A stretch of 46,187 nt of DNA. Origin: Hyphomonadaceae bacterium (GTDB taxonomy: Bacteria; Pseudomonadota; Alphaproteobacteria; Caulobacterales; Maricaulaceae). This document shows positions 31,483 to 41,176 of this stretch, piece by piece. The notes beneath the pieces were generated by a model. It was not told where the DNA came from. It did no database searches and saw nothing but the letters and a program-made list of their open reading frames with translations. Positions within the stretch are counted from its first letter, which is position 1; every line of letters starts with the position of its first letter. A program made the position numbers and the translations under genes. The stretch lies in the NCBI GenBank assembly GCA_013001295.1, contig JABDMW010000002.1, positions 1-46,187 of the forward strand, read 5' to 3'.

Positions 31483-31697
31483 GGCTTGTATTGAAAAACC
31501 TCTTCAAACGGTTCACCGAACACCTGGGCAATACGAAATGCCAACACCAGTGACGGCGCATATTTGCCGGCCTCGATCGCGATGATGGTTTGCCGGGTCG
31601 CGCCTACCCTCTCGGCCAGATCGGCCTGCGTCCAGTCGGTTCGCGCCAACCTAATACGTTTGATCTGGTTTTTGACTTCGCCTTTTTTGCCACCCAT
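31479..31697 (-). CDS. Small XRE-family transcriptional regulator
   Basis: A 72-residue protein that is almost only a Cro/C1-type helix-turn-helix: residues about 10-65 include RIRLARTDWTQADLAERVGATRQTIIAIEAGKYAPSLVLAFRIAQVFGEPFEEVF. The start is 3 nt after the stop of the membrane-protein gene, so the two form one unit. Proteins of this size class commonly repress their own operon. The paired inverted repeats upstream of the unit (32211-32230 and 32251-32272) are the natural candidates for its binding sites; that link is inferred. Confidence 0.92.
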   Translation of the reverse strand: MGGKKGEVKNQIKRIRLARTDWTQADLAERVGATRQTIIAIEAGKYAPSLVLAFRIAQVFGEPFEEVFQYKP

Positions 31698-31700
31698 GAT

Positions 31701-32192
31701 TTACGCCCGGTACGCCAGGATCATGGAAAGGCGTTTGATAATATCGCCGACGAACAATGATCCCATCAAAACGAAAAACATGTTGGACGGCCCGAGCACA
31801 GAGAATGGTGGATCGTATTCAGGTGAATAAGCATTTTCAAAAAGCAGGTGAAAAATAATCACATTGATCGCCGCATAGATAAACCAATGGCTATATTGCT
31901 CCGCCTTTCGTTCGATGGCGATATCTCTCTCATCTTTTTCCCGTGGTTCGAAGTCCAACTCGCCAGCACCCTTATTTCTCTGAACACTAAAGATACCCGC
32001 GATAACGGCGTGCGCAATAATCGTAAAAATAATCAAACCGACAAAGATTTCGATCAGACCGCCCGGAGAATGCTGAACGATTTGAAATCCGTCCCACATG
32101 CGCTGATAAAAATACCAGAATATGCCGGCAGTCGTTAACAGAGATACCCAACTATAGGCTTCGGTTGGACTCATATCCTCAATATATTTCAT
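31701..32192 (-). CDS. Four-helix integral membrane protein, partner of XRE regulator
   Basis: A 163-residue protein. The ATG at 32192 has an excellent AAGGAG seven nt upstream; 20 further residues are open but would read through the operator-like repeat. Four membrane helices are visible: YSWVSLLTTAGIFWYFY, IFVGLIIFTIIAHAVIAGIF, WFIYAAINVIIFHLLF and MFFVLMGSLFVGDII. A charged loop EPREKDERDIAIERKAEQYSH lies between helices 2 and 3. I recognise the small-membrane-protein-plus-tiny-XRE pairing as a recurring arrangement, but not a function. The repeats and the regulator suggest tight repression under ordinary conditions. Confidence 0.85.
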   Translation of the reverse strand: MKYIEDMSPTEAYSWVSLLTTAGIFWYFYQRMWDGFQIVQHSPGGLIEIFVGLIIFTIIAHAVIAGIFSVQRNKGAGELDFEPREKDERDIAIERKAEQYSHWFIYAAINVIIFHLLFENAYSPEYDPPFSVLGPSNMFFVLMGSLFVGDIIKRLSMILAYRA

Positions 32193-32210
32193 GTCAAACT
32201 CCTTACTTAA

Positions 32211-32230
32211 ATGTAAAACATCTTTTACAT
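32211..32230. promoter_or_regulatory. Inverted repeat 1 (predicted XRE operator)
   Basis: ATGTAAAA-N4-TTTTACAT, perfect 8-base arms, located 18 bp upstream of the membrane-protein ATG. It shares its core and spacer length with the second repeat. Confidence 0.6.
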
Positions 32231-32250
32231 ATATAGCCGTAAGAAATTGC

Positions 32251-32272
32251 AATGTAAAACTTTTTTTACATT
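32251..32272. promoter_or_regulatory. Inverted repeat 2 (predicted XRE operator)
   Basis: AATGTAAAA-N4-TTTTACATT, perfect 9-base arms with a 4-base spacer. Its centre is 41 bp from that of repeat 1, close to four helical turns, so dimers would bind the same face of the DNA. Confidence 0.6.
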
Positions 32273-32293
32273 ATATTGGTTTTCGCTTAAAAA

Positions 32294-33019
32294 TCAGCCG
32301 ATTACGGGTAATTTTTTGGCACGACTTTCGTCCAGATAGCGGGCTGATTTGACATTTAACGTTCCGTCTTCCAAGTCAATCAGCAAAGGATTTCCGGTCG
32401 GAAACTCGTATCCGGGGATATCTTCATCCGACACATCGAACAAATGTTTTAGCAGGCAGCGGAGCGAATTGCCATGGGCCGAAATCAGGAGTGTCTCCCC
32501 TGCAACGATCTTCGGTGCAATGACGTCATCAAAATACGGCAACACGCGCTCCAACGTTAATTTCAGGCTTTCCCCGCCCGGCAATTCCTTGGGGTCGATG
32601 CCCGCATAGCGCGGGTCATTGGACGGATGATATTTGTGTTCCGGCCCAACAATCGGAGGCGGTGTATCAAAGGAACGCCGCCAGATATGCACCTGCTCAT
32701 CGCCGTGCTTATCGCGGGTCTCTTGTTTATTGAGCCCGCTGAGCCCGCCATAATGCCGTTCGTTGAGATGCCAGTCCTTGGTGACAGGGATATAGCATTG
32801 GTCAAGTTTATGCAGGGCGATCCAAAGCGTGCGGATCGCGCGCGTCTGATATGATGTGAAGGCTTCATCAAAACGAATGCCTTCAGCGGCCAACAACTCA
32901 CCGCCGAGCCGCTCTTCATTCTCGCCTTTTTCAGTCAGGTCAACATCGACCCATCCGGTAAACCGGTTCTGCAAATTCCATTCGCTTTGGCCGTGTCGGC
33001 AAAGTGCCAATATAGTCAT
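32294..33019 (-). CDS. gpmA: 2,3-bisphosphoglycerate-dependent phosphoglycerate mutase
   Basis: A 241-residue dPGM that interconverts 3- and 2-phosphoglycerate in glycolysis. The phospho-His motif LCRHGQSEWNLQNRFTGWVDVDLTEKG, the NERHYGGLSGLNKQETRDKHG segment and the second His in LLISAHGNSLRCLLKHLFDVSDEDI are all intact. Length is close to that of E. coli GpmA. It is followed upstream (33041) by a same-strand lipoprotein gene 21 nt away, so they may be co-transcribed. Confidence 0.96.
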   Translation of the reverse strand: MTILALCRHGQSEWNLQNRFTGWVDVDLTEKGENEERLGGELLAAEGIRFDEAFTSYQTRAIRTLWIALHKLDQCYIPVTKDWHLNERHYGGLSGLNKQETRDKHGDEQVHIWRRSFDTPPPIVGPEHKYHPSNDPRYAGIDPKELPGGESLKLTLERVLPYFDDVIAPKIVAGETLLISAHGNSLRCLLKHLFDVSDEDIPGYEFPTGNPLLIDLEDGTLNVKSARYLDESRAKKLPVIG

Positions 33020-33040
33020 AATATATCCGTTGTTAGTTGT

Positions 33041-33898
33041 TTACTCTGGTTTCTCATACATGTGTAAGAACCGATCCGTTTTACGACGGACAGACGGATC
33101 AAAAACATTCAAATTATAATCATCTTTCGAATTGGCGAGAATATTACTGGCCTGTTTAAACACCAATCCCGCTTCGGCGACGCGCGCCTTGACCGTGTCG
33201 GGGTCAATCCTATGGGTCGTGTTTCCAGTTGTTTCCGGCGCACCGGGCGTCGCTTTATGATCCAGAGCAATAAACTTTCCACCCGGTTTCAGAACACGAT
33301 AAATTTCCGCATAGCTCTTCTCAGGTGTGCCGAATGTATTGCCGTCTTCGGGGGTAAAGAACAATTCGTGGGGCCCAAGAAACCAGGTCACGACATCAAC
33401 ACTATCATCTGCGATTGTTTCAAACGCGTCGAAATTGACTTTCAAATGCTCGACATTGGCGAACCGGTTTCCGTCTTCCCCAAAACGCGCGGCCAAGTCC
33501 TCGGGTTTCATAAAGGCATCGAACGCGGCTGGGTTTTGTCGGATCACTTTGCCTTCAGCCCCAACCAGATAAGACAAGGCTTGTGTGTAATAGCCGCCGC
33601 CAGCCTCCATTTCTAAAACCGTCATGCCGGGCATAATACCGGTAAATTGCAAGACATCGGCCGCCTTGCGGACCTCGTCATCGGCACGGTCTTGGTCGCT
33701 TCTGTTTGGATTGAGCAAGGCCATTGTTACGGCCGCTTTATTTCCATCTTGTTGTACAGTCTTTTCAATGGTTTCCGGCACGCCGGCCATTTCCGATTCA
33801 GACACCGATTTCTCTGCGCTGGTATCATCATTACCTTGAGAGCAACCCGCAATAACCATTGCAGAAACGCTCAGGCTTAAGATCAGTAGTTTGTTCAT
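33041..33898 (-). CDS. Lipoprotein with class I SAM methyltransferase fold
   Basis: From the ATG at 33898 (GGAG upstream) the product has 285 residues. The N-terminus MNKLLILSLSVSAMVIAGC is a lipoprotein signal with lipobox VIAGC, followed by an acidic linker. A methyltransferase-like domain follows: RSDQDRADDEVRKAADVLQFTGIMPGMTVLEMEAGGGYYTQALSYLVG (motif I written E-A-G-G-G), and VTWFLGPHELFFTPEDG...YRVLKPGGKFIALDHKATPGA. SAM is not known to be present in the periplasm, so methyl transfer there is doubtful; the family is known with a signal peptide but, as far as I know, without an assigned reaction. Confidence 0.85.
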   Translation of the reverse strand: MNKLLILSLSVSAMVIAGCSQGNDDTSAEKSVSESEMAGVPETIEKTVQQDGNKAAVTMALLNPNRSDQDRADDEVRKAADVLQFTGIMPGMTVLEMEAGGGYYTQALSYLVGAEGKVIRQNPAAFDAFMKPEDLAARFGEDGNRFANVEHLKVNFDAFETIADDSVDVVTWFLGPHELFFTPEDGNTFGTPEKSYAEIYRVLKPGGKFIALDHKATPGAPETTGNTTHRIDPDTVKARVAEAGLVFKQASNILANSKDDYNLNVFDPSVRRKTDRFLHMYEKPE

Positions 33899-33937
33899 AT
33901 ACAACTCCATTCGCCCCCAGATTATTTTGGACAAATT

Positions 33938-36736
33938 CTAATGTGCGTCATTCCAGTTGTGGGCGGCTTTGGCATCAACGACCAAAGGAACGCTGAGATT
34001 GACCGCAGGTGCGCACGCATTTTGCATAACAGCTTTTGCGGTCTTTATCAAAGTGTCAGCTGAAGATTCGGGTACTTCGAACACCAATTCATCGTGCACC
34101 TGCAGCAGCATCAATGCACCTTCAATATCGGATATAGCATTCGGCATACGCATCATGGCCCGGCGCATAATATCCGCCGCCGCACCCTGGATCGGTGCAT
34201 TGATCGCCTGACGCTCGCCAAAGCCGCGCATGGCCCCGTTTTTATCATTGATGCCTTTGATATGGCATTTGCGCCCGAATATGGTTTTTACATACCCGTT
34301 CTCTCGCGCCTCATCCTTGGCAGCTTCCATATAGGTTTTAATCCCCGGGAATTTTTCGAAATAGCTTTCAATATATTCCTTGGCTTCAGTGCGGCTGATC
34401 CCGAGATTATTGGCCAGGCCAAAAGCGGATATGCCGTAAATAATGCCAAAATTGATGGCTTTCGCACGGCGGCGCACCGACGAGTCCATGCCTTCAATCG
34501 GAACGCCAAACATTTCACTGGCCGTCAATGCATGAATATCGACACCGTCCGCAAAGGCCTGTTTCATGGTTTCCAGATCGGCGACATGGGCAAGAATGCG
34601 AAGCTCGACCTGTGAATAGTCGGCCGCAACCAGGGTATTTCCCGGCTCAGCTACAAACGCCGTACGAATTTTGCGCCCGTCTTCGGTTCTGATCGGTATG
34701 TTTTGTAAATTCGGATCCGATGATGACAAGCGCCCAGTTGATGTCGAGGCTAGAGAATAACTGGTGTGCACCCGGCCCGTGTCAGGGTTGATTTCGGTGG
34801 GAAGCGTATCCGTATAGGTAGATTTCAGTTTGGCATAATGGCGCCATTCCAGCACGGCTTTCGGCAAGGCATGTTCGTTTTCCAAAGCTTCCAAGACGCC
34901 AGCACCGGTTTGCCAGGCCCCGGTCTTGGTTTTCTTGCCGCCCGGCAGTCCAAGCTCATCAAACAGGATTTCACCCAATTGTTTGGGACTGCCCAGATTA
35001 AACGACCGGCCGGCCAGTTCATGGGCTTCAGCTTCGAGGCCCGCCTTTTTCTGTTCGAAGTCGCCCGACAATCGAGCGAGCACCGTTTTATCAACTTTGA
35101 TGCCGTTGTTTTCCATCTGGGCCAAAACTGTCGGCATGCCGCGTTCCAGCGTTTCATAAGTCGCAGCGACCTGTTCGGCCGCAAGCCTTGGTTTTAAATA
35201 CTTCCACAGTCGTAACGTGACGTCCGCGTCTTCCGCCGCGTAAGGCGTCGCTTCTTCAAGCGTCAATTCGTTAAACGTCTTTTGTGCTTTGCCCGTACCT
35301 GCGATTTCCTTGAACGGAATCGGCGTATGCTCGAAATACATTTGCGATAAGTTATCCATGCCGTGCGAGTGCAGACCGCAGGACAATGCATATGATATGA
35401 GCATCGTGTCGTCATAAGGTGTCGGTTTCAGCCCGTAGCGCAGGAATACGCCCAGATCATATTTGAAATTTTGTCCAACCTTAAGGACAGCCGGATTGTG
35501 CAGCATGGGCTCTAAAATATCCAAAGCATCCTGCATTTGAATTTGTTCCGGAGCGCCATCGCCCAACAAATCGCCACCCCCGGTATGACCTAGCGGAATA
35601 TAGCAAGCTTCGTTGTCGGCAACAGCAAGGCACACACCAACCAAGTTGGCAGCAGCGCTATCCAGACTGTCGGTCTCAAGATCGACGGCGCAATACCCGA
35701 CCTGGGTGGCGCGCGTCACCCAATGCTTAAGGCGATCAAGATCCTGCACACATTCGTATTTGCTTTTATCAAACACCGGAATACCCGGATCGGCAGCCTG
35801 CACAATTTCGTCCATCCGTAGCGAGTCCGTTTCGCCCTCACCCATGGCCGCCATCACCCGTTTGGTTAGGGTGCGGAATGTCATCTCATTAAGGAAACCA
35901 AGCAATGTCTCCGGATCCGGATCCTGTATCGCCAGGTCTTCCACCGGAATGTCCATATCCATGTCGCGCTTGAGCGTAACAAGTTCTCGCGACACACGCG
36001 CCATATCCGCATGTTCGATCAATTTCTCGCGCCGGCCTTTTTGCGGAATCTCGTGGGCATGTTCCAATAATGTATCGAGATCGCCATACTGATTGATCAA
36101 CAACGCTGCCGTTTTCACGCCGATGCCCGGCACACCCGGCACATTGTCAGAGCTATCCCCGGCCAGGCTTTGAATATCGATGACCTTGTCCGGGCCGACC
36201 CCGAATTTTTCGAACACCTCCGGCGCGCATATTTGCTTGTTTTTCATGGTATCAAGCATGCAGACTTTGTCGCTGACCATCTGCATCAGGTCTTTATCGG
36301 ATGAGACAATCGTTACGCGCGCGCCTTTCTTCTCTGCCTGGTCGGCGTAGGTCGCGATGATATCGTCCGCTTCATAGCCCGGGGTTTCAATCGCCAGGGC
36401 CCCGAAGGCCCGCGTGGCGTCCCGAGTCAGCGGAAATTGCGGAACCAGATCTTCCGGCGGCGGTGGGCGATTGGCTTTATATTCATTGTAAATCTTGCTG
36501 CGGAATGTTTTGCCCTTGCTGTCAAAGATCACCGCAAAGTGGGTGGGGCGGGCATCTCCTGTCTGCTCGCGCAACAACTTGAACAGCATATTGGAAAACC
36601 CGGCGACTGCACCGATCACCAGACCATCTGTCCGGCGGGTTAATGCTGGCAAGGCATGATAAGCTCTGAAAATGTAACCGGATCCATCAACGAGAACGAG
36701 ATGAGAATTTTTGTCTATTGGCGCGGAATGTGTCAT
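33938..36736 (-). CDS. polA: DNA polymerase I
   Basis: A family A polymerase of 932 residues from the ATG at 36736; a GTG at 36757 would add 7 residues and neither start has a clear ribosome site. It fills gaps in repair and removes RNA primers. All three domains look active: 5'-3' exonuclease (LVLVDGSGYIFRAYHALP, VSSDKDLMQMV, GDSSDNVPGVPGIGVKTAA), 3'-5' exonuclease (AVDLETDSLDS with the Asp/Glu pair, VGQNFKYDLGVF, YAAEDADVTLRLW) and polymerase (AADYSQVELRILAHV, RRRAKAINFGIIYGISAFGLA, LLQVHDELVFEVP). Stand-alone gene; its end is 39 nt from the lipoprotein start. Confidence 0.97.
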   Translation of the reverse strand: MTHSAPIDKNSHLVLVDGSGYIFRAYHALPALTRRTDGLVIGAVAGFSNMLFKLLREQTGDARPTHFAVIFDSKGKTFRSKIYNEYKANRPPPPEDLVPQFPLTRDATRAFGALAIETPGYEADDIIATYADQAEKKGARVTIVSSDKDLMQMVSDKVCMLDTMKNKQICAPEVFEKFGVGPDKVIDIQSLAGDSSDNVPGVPGIGVKTAALLINQYGDLDTLLEHAHEIPQKGRREKLIEHADMARVSRELVTLKRDMDMDIPVEDLAIQDPDPETLLGFLNEMTFRTLTKRVMAAMGEGETDSLRMDEIVQAADPGIPVFDKSKYECVQDLDRLKHWVTRATQVGYCAVDLETDSLDSAAANLVGVCLAVADNEACYIPLGHTGGGDLLGDGAPEQIQMQDALDILEPMLHNPAVLKVGQNFKYDLGVFLRYGLKPTPYDDTMLISYALSCGLHSHGMDNLSQMYFEHTPIPFKEIAGTGKAQKTFNELTLEEATPYAAEDADVTLRLWKYLKPRLAAEQVAATYETLERGMPTVLAQMENNGIKVDKTVLARLSGDFEQKKAGLEAEAHELAGRSFNLGSPKQLGEILFDELGLPGGKKTKTGAWQTGAGVLEALENEHALPKAVLEWRHYAKLKSTYTDTLPTEINPDTGRVHTSYSLASTSTGRLSSSDPNLQNIPIRTEDGRKIRTAFVAEPGNTLVAADYSQVELRILAHVADLETMKQAFADGVDIHALTASEMFGVPIEGMDSSVRRRAKAINFGIIYGISAFGLANNLGISRTEAKEYIESYFEKFPGIKTYMEAAKDEARENGYVKTIFGRKCHIKGINDKNGAMRGFGERQAINAPIQGAAADIMRRAMMRMPNAISDIEGALMLLQVHDELVFEVPESSADTLIKTAKAVMQNACAPAVNLSVPLVVDAKAAHNWNDAH

Positions 36737-36830
36737 GGCCGGACTTTGCGCGGGCACGTCCCTGTTTTCAAGATATTTTGACCGGAATTCGAAAATTTGT
36801 TAGAACACAAGCGCAAGGGAGGACTTTGAA

Positions 36831-37232
36831 ATGAAATCAGGTCGAAAGAAAAATCTCATAGCCGTGATCTCGGGTATTGTAGCCGGCGTTGCGACTGTAT
36901 TTGTCGTCGAATCTATTGGGCATATGATTTACCCACCCCCGGCCGATATCGATCTGTCCAACAAGGAAGATATGAAGCGACTGATGTCCGTGATGCCGCT
37001 CGGTGCCAAAGTATCGGTAACTCTGGCGTGGCTGGCAGGCTCATTCGTGGCAGCCGCGACGACGCTGAAACTATCAGCAGGCAATAAAAAGGCCAGTTGG
37101 ATTCCGGTCGTATTCCTGTTGCTCGCGGGCATTGCGACCATGTTTTCATTTCCGCATCCGGGCTGGATGATCGTCGCCGGTATCACTTTGCCTCTCATCG
37201 GTGGTTGGCTTGCGCAGAAACTGTTTGCATAG
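36831..37232 (+). CDS. Small four-helix membrane protein of unknown function
   Basis: A 133-residue protein with a strong GGGAGG ribosome site before ATG 36831. Four hydrophobic stretches are seen: LIAVISGIVAGVATVFVVESIGHMIY, VSVTLAWLAGSFVAAATTL, WIPVVFLLLAGIATMFSF and WMIVAGITLPLIGGWLAQKLF. A loop PPPADIDLSNKEDMKRLMSVMP lies between the first two helices. I recall similar short inner-membrane proteins in alphaproteobacteria annotated only as hypothetical. It reads away from polA and is followed by the TonB-C-like gene. Confidence 0.75.
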   Translation: MKSGRKKNLIAVISGIVAGVATVFVVESIGHMIYPPPADIDLSNKEDMKRLMSVMPLGAKVSVTLAWLAGSFVAAATTLKLSAGNKKASWIPVVFLLLAGIATMFSFPHPGWMIVAGITLPLIGGWLAQKLFA

Positions 37233-37331
37233 ACAATCAGGTTTCGCCCAAATTTTGCCTTTTTATTAGGGTTTCTTTCTCGATAAGAGCATGGGGAGGG
37301 CTTTTTCTGGGCAAGGGCTGGAATATTCTAA

Positions 37332-38264
37332 ATGCAAGATGCCGAATTAGACATGTCTGAGGATATTGGGGAGCCGGATACTGATTCTGAAAACAATCCG
37401 TCCATGCGCAAACCATTCATGGTCGCGCCTTTTATCGGCCTTCTTTTTCTCGCACTGGCTTTATGGCTTGTCTTTCAAAACATTGGCGCGGACAGCAGCG
37501 GCGAAAATGTTGGCCCATCAGAAGCATTTTTAAACTATCAAGACCTATCCAACGAAATGCATACAGGTATTCGCCTCGCACGTCTGGAAGATTTCCTCGC
37601 CCAATACGGGGGATCATCCTATGTTATCAGCGCCCGCGCCCGGCAGCAGGCTTTAAAGGTTCACGAAGAGAAATCCTGGGCGAAACTCACAGACGCCTAT
37701 TATGACCCCGATGCTGATGACGATATCAAAGCCGTCGCGATCAAAGCCTATACGGACATCTGGACGCCGCTCCAACGTCCTGAACAGTTAAAGTCGCTGA
37801 CTCAAGTTTTGCCGAAAGACGCAATTGTCGGTCTGAACACCAAACCCCGCAGGTCGCGGTTCGCATCCGGCGGCAATGATCGGTTTTTAGAAGGCGCCCC
37901 AATGGACCGTTATCCTCGGCCGACCCAGCACCCGACAATGCGCGGCGATGCACCCGAACGTATAGCCGCCTCACGGACAGTGGTGCCGCGAATTCGCGGA
38001 AACGCCCGCAAACCATCCTACCCCCGTAAAGCCAAACGCCGGCGCGTTGAAGCCGATGTCGTATTGGCGCTCGATATTGATGACAGAGGCCGGGTCGCCA
38101 GAGCACATTTGGTATCTGTCAACGCCAGAAGATATGAAGATGACTTCGTAAAAGCTGCAAAAAACGCGGCCCGACGAACCCGGTATCATCCCAAAACCGT
38201 CAATGGACGTGCGGTCTCAACCAGTGGCTTTGTGCAAAAATACGCGTTCAGAAACAGTCGTTGA
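37332..38264 (+). CDS. TonB C-terminal-domain-like membrane protein
   Basis: A 310-residue protein with an acidic cytoplasmic start, one helix at about residues 33-50 (APFIGLLFLALALWLVF) and a periplasmic region. The last 85 residues resemble a TonB C-terminal domain: PSYPRKAKRRRVEADVVLALDIDDRGRVARAHLVSVNARRYEDDFVKAAKNAARRTRYHPKTVNGRAV. Unlike classical TonB it has no Pro-rich spacer with EP/KP repeats and no exbB/exbD neighbours; the middle holds a helical region (SARARQQALKVHEEKSWAKL). It may be an accessory rather than an energy transducer. Its stop directly abuts the stop of cobT. Confidence 0.7.
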   Translation: MQDAELDMSEDIGEPDTDSENNPSMRKPFMVAPFIGLLFLALALWLVFQNIGADSSGENVGPSEAFLNYQDLSNEMHTGIRLARLEDFLAQYGGSSYVISARARQQALKVHEEKSWAKLTDAYYDPDADDDIKAVAIKAYTDIWTPLQRPEQLKSLTQVLPKDAIVGLNTKPRRSRFASGGNDRFLEGAPMDRYPRPTQHPTMRGDAPERIAASRTVVPRIRGNARKPSYPRKAKRRRVEADVVLALDIDDRGRVARAHLVSVNARRYEDDFVKAAKNAARRTRYHPKTVNGRAVSTSGFVQKYAFRNSR

Positions 38265-40115
38265 TCAACGCCGGCGACGGCGCGTAGTCTTGGATTTATC
38301 TGCAAACAGTTCAGCAAGTTTTTCCGTCATCACACCGCCGAGCTCTTCAACATCGGTGATCGTCACGGCGTGTTGATACCAACGCGTCACATCATGATTG
38401 ATCCCAATGGCGATCAATTCAACTTCCGAGCGGTTTTCAATCTTATCAATCACCTGATGGAGATGGTTTTCCAACATGCCGGATCGATTGCGCGATTGCG
38501 TTGCATCATCGACCGGAGCACCGTCCGAAATAACCATCAGTATGCGGCGCTGCTCAGGGCGGGCCATCAGACGGCCAAAGGCCCACTCGAGCGCCTCTCC
38601 ATCAATATTCTCTTTCAAGAGTCCTTCGCGCATCATCAGGCCCAGATTGTGTTTGGCCCGGCGCCACGGCATATCTGCGGATTTATATATGATATGGCGC
38701 AAATCATTGAGACGCCCCGGATGATCCGGCTTCCCGGCCGCCAGCCAGTCCTGGAACGAAGCCCCGCCTTTCCAGGCGCGCGTGGTGAAACCGAGAATTT
38801 CCGCTTTCACGGCGCAACGTTCCAATGTGCGCGCCAGAATATCCGCGCAGACGGCGGCCATCATGATCGGCCGTCCGCGCATAGAGCCTGAATTATCAAT
38901 CAAGATCGTAACAACTGTATCGCGGAATTCGGTCGCTTCCTCTTCTTTAAATGACAGTGCCTGCATCGGATCGGTGACCACACGGGTCAGCCGGGCCGTA
39001 TCCAGGATGCCTTCTTCCAAATCAAAATTCCAGCTCCGTTGCTGTTGGGCCAATAACCTTCGTTGCAGCCGGTTGGCGAGGCGCGCAATCACAGCTGAAA
39101 GTCCGGCCATATGACCGTCAAGATAAGTCCGAAGCCGGGTAAGCTCTTCAATCTCACATAGCTCTTCAGCTTTGATCACCTCATCATGGGCGCGCGTATA
39201 CACAGAATAGGGTGTTGGTGCATTGCTGAATTCAGGCCTGCGGCCTTCCTGCTCGGTGGCCTCATCGCTCTCTGTACTATCGCCATCAATATCATCGGCG
39301 TCCACAGTGTCAGAGGCATCGGTTTCGTCGTCGTCAAGCGCATCGGCTTCTGAAACTTGCGCAGAGCCCGGATCTTGTTCTTCCTGCTCTTCTTGCGCAT
39401 TTTGCGGATTGTTGTCTTCATCTTGACGGGACTCATCATCCTCGTCCTCATCGCCCTGTTCGGCATCAGATAGTTCGTCACCCAAATCGAAGGCTTTTAA
39501 GAGTTCCTGGGTGTATTTGGCAAACTCGACCTGATCATCCAGATTGTCTGCAAGGTTGTCCAATGCCTCACTGCCGGTGGTTTCGATATGATCTCGCCAA
39601 GCCTGCATGATGCCATTTGCTCCATCAGGTAACGCGCGGCCGGAAAAAACCTCCCGGGCAATCAATCCCATGGCTTCCGCCATTGGCGTATCGTCCTGGC
39701 TGAGGCCATCTTGATGAAATCCGCGACGTATGCACCTTGCATCCAGTGCTGCGTGCAGATTATCGCTGACCCCTTCCATAAATTTCGCGCCAAGGCTTTC
39801 CACGCGAGCCTGTTCCAGGGCCTCACAAATTGCTCGGGCCGGGCCGGGTCTGGGGAGATCTTTGGCAAAAATATCAGGGTCGTGCAGGGCCAACTTCAAT
39901 GCCAGTGCATCGGCTTGTCCGCGCGATTTAGCGATGGCTACTTGCGTAGGCTGTGTTGGTGGCATCGGTAAAACAAGATGATCGACGTCACCACTTTTAA
40001 CGAGGCCGGCGACTTCCCCGCCAAACTGCACTTCCAGTTCTGTTTTGCCCGCGAGTGCTTTTGTCGTCGCCGCCAGGACGCGTTTAAAAGTATCGACAGG
40101 TGTCTGGGTGGCCAC
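38265..40115 (-). CDS. cobT: Cobaltochelatase subunit CobT
   Basis: A 616-residue CobT, the MIDAS partner of the aerobic cobalt chelatase CobNST, which inserts cobalt into hydrogenobyrinate diamide for B12 synthesis. It starts at a GTG at 40115, 5 nt after the cobS stop. The N-terminal half is followed by an acidic low-complexity stretch at residues 215-295 (many Asp/Glu/Ser) and then a VWA domain with the metal motif DNSGSMRG, and [16 protein letters not shown] near residue 540. CobN is not in the window. Confidence 0.95.
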   Translation of the reverse strand: MATQTPVDTFKRVLAATTKALAGKTELEVQFGGEVAGLVKSGDVDHLVLPMPPTQPTQVAIAKSRGQADALALKLALHDPDIFAKDLPRPGPARAICEALEQARVESLGAKFMEGVSDNLHAALDARCIRRGFHQDGLSQDDTPMAEAMGLIAREVFSGRALPDGANGIMQAWRDHIETTGSEALDNLADNLDDQVEFAKYTQELLKAFDLGDELSDAEQGDEDEDDESRQDEDNNPQNAQEEQEEQDPGSAQVSEADALDDDETDASDTVDADDIDGDSTESDEATEQEGRRPEFSNAPTPYSVYTRAHDEVIKAEELCEIEELTRLRTYLDGHMAGLSAVIARLANRLQRRLLAQQQRSWNFDLEEGILDTARLTRVVTDPMQALSFKEEEATEFRDTVVTILIDNSGSMRGRPIMMAAVCADILARTLERCAVKAEILGFTTRAWKGGASFQDWLAAGKPDHPGRLNDLRHIIYKSADMPWRRAKHNLGLMMREGLLKENIDGEALEWAFGRLMARPEQRRILMVISDGAPVDDATQSRNRSGMLENHLHQVIDKIENRSEVELIAIGINHDVTRWYQHAVTITDVEELGGVMTEKLAELFADKSKTTRRRRR

Positions 40116-40120
40116 TGCCC

Positions 40121-41104
40121 CTAAGCCACCATCACGGTGGTGGCGCTTTCAGGTAAATCTTCGCCAAAGGCGCGCTGATAGAACTCTGCGATCACCGGAC
40201 GTTCAAGTTCGTCACATTTGTTGAGGAAGGTCATCCGAAAAGATTGAGCAATATCACCGTCAAAAATGCGCGCATTTTCAGCCCAGTTCATTACAGTTCG
40301 GGGGCTCATCACAGTCGAAATATCACCGGCCATGAAAGCGTTCCTTGTCATATCGGCCACGCGCACCATTTTGGCTAACATGTCTTTACCTTCGGCACTG
40401 TCATAGGTCGGTGATTTGGCAAGAACGATGGCCGCTTCTTCATCATGATCGAGATAATTCAGCGTGGTAACAATTGACCATCGGTCCATCTGGCCCTGGT
40501 TGATTTGTTGGGTACCGTGATACAGTCCCGTCGTGTCGCCCAATCCGACCGTATTGGTTGTTGAAAACAGGCGGAATGCCGAATGCGGTGTAATTACCCG
40601 GTTCTGATCAAGCAAAGTCAAACGCCCTTCGGCCTCCAAGATGCGCTGGATCACAAACATCACGTCCGGCCGACCGGCATCATACTCGTCAAACACCAGC
40701 GCGACAGGGTTTTGCAATGCCCACGGGAGGAGACCCTCACGGAATTCCGTAATCTGCTTTCCGTCTTTAAGGACGATCGCATCTTTCCCGACGAGATCAA
40801 TTCGCGACACATGACTGTCCAAGTTTATCCGGACCAATGGCCAATTGAGCCGGGCGGCGACTTGTTCAATATGAGTCGATTTCCCGGTGCCGTGATAACC
40901 CTGCACCATCACCCGACGGTTAAACGCAAATCCGGCCAAAATAGCCTGGGTTGTTTCCGAATCAAACCGGTAAGCCGGATCAACCGGCGGTGTGTACTCA
41001 CACGGCTTGCTGAAAGCCGGCACTTTCATGTCAAAATCGACGCCAAACACTTCACGTGCGGACACTTCGATGTCCGGTTCAAATATCGGGAATAAATCGC
41101 TCAT
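40121..41104 (-). CDS. cobS: Cobaltochelatase subunit CobS (AAA+ ATPase)
   Basis: A 327-residue AAA+ ATPase that forms a ring with CobT and drives metal insertion by CobN. Walker A is [10 protein letters not shown] (about residue 90), Walker B is [10 protein letters not shown], and the sensor region [31 protein letters not shown] is typical of CobS. The family N-terminus [13 protein letters not shown] is present. It follows the J-domain gene on the same strand, 72 nt apart, and precedes cobT by 5 nt. Confidence 0.96.
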   Translation of the reverse strand: MSDLFPIFEPDIEVSAREVFGVDFDMKVPAFSKPCEYTPPVDPAYRFDSETTQAILAGFAFNRRVMVQGYHGTGKSTHIEQVAARLNWPLVRINLDSHVSRIDLVGKDAIVLKDGKQITEFREGLLPWALQNPVALVFDEYDAGRPDVMFVIQRILEAEGRLTLLDQNRVITPHSAFRLFSTTNTVGLGDTTGLYHGTQQINQGQMDRWSIVTTLNYLDHDEEAAIVLAKSPTYDSAEGKDMLAKMVRVADMTRNAFMAGDISTVMSPRTVMNWAENARIFDGDIAQSFRMTFLNKCDELERPVIAEFYQRAFGEDLPESATTVMVA

Positions 41105-41176
41105 GAAAATACCTTGCCGCAGTCCAGTGACTGCTTTTTATCGTCAGATCATTTCTGCCGATTCGGTTCTAAAAAT

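Noticed and set aside
39223-39481. Low-complexity repeat in cobT
   Set aside because: It encodes the acidic linker usual for CobT, not a tandem-repeat element.
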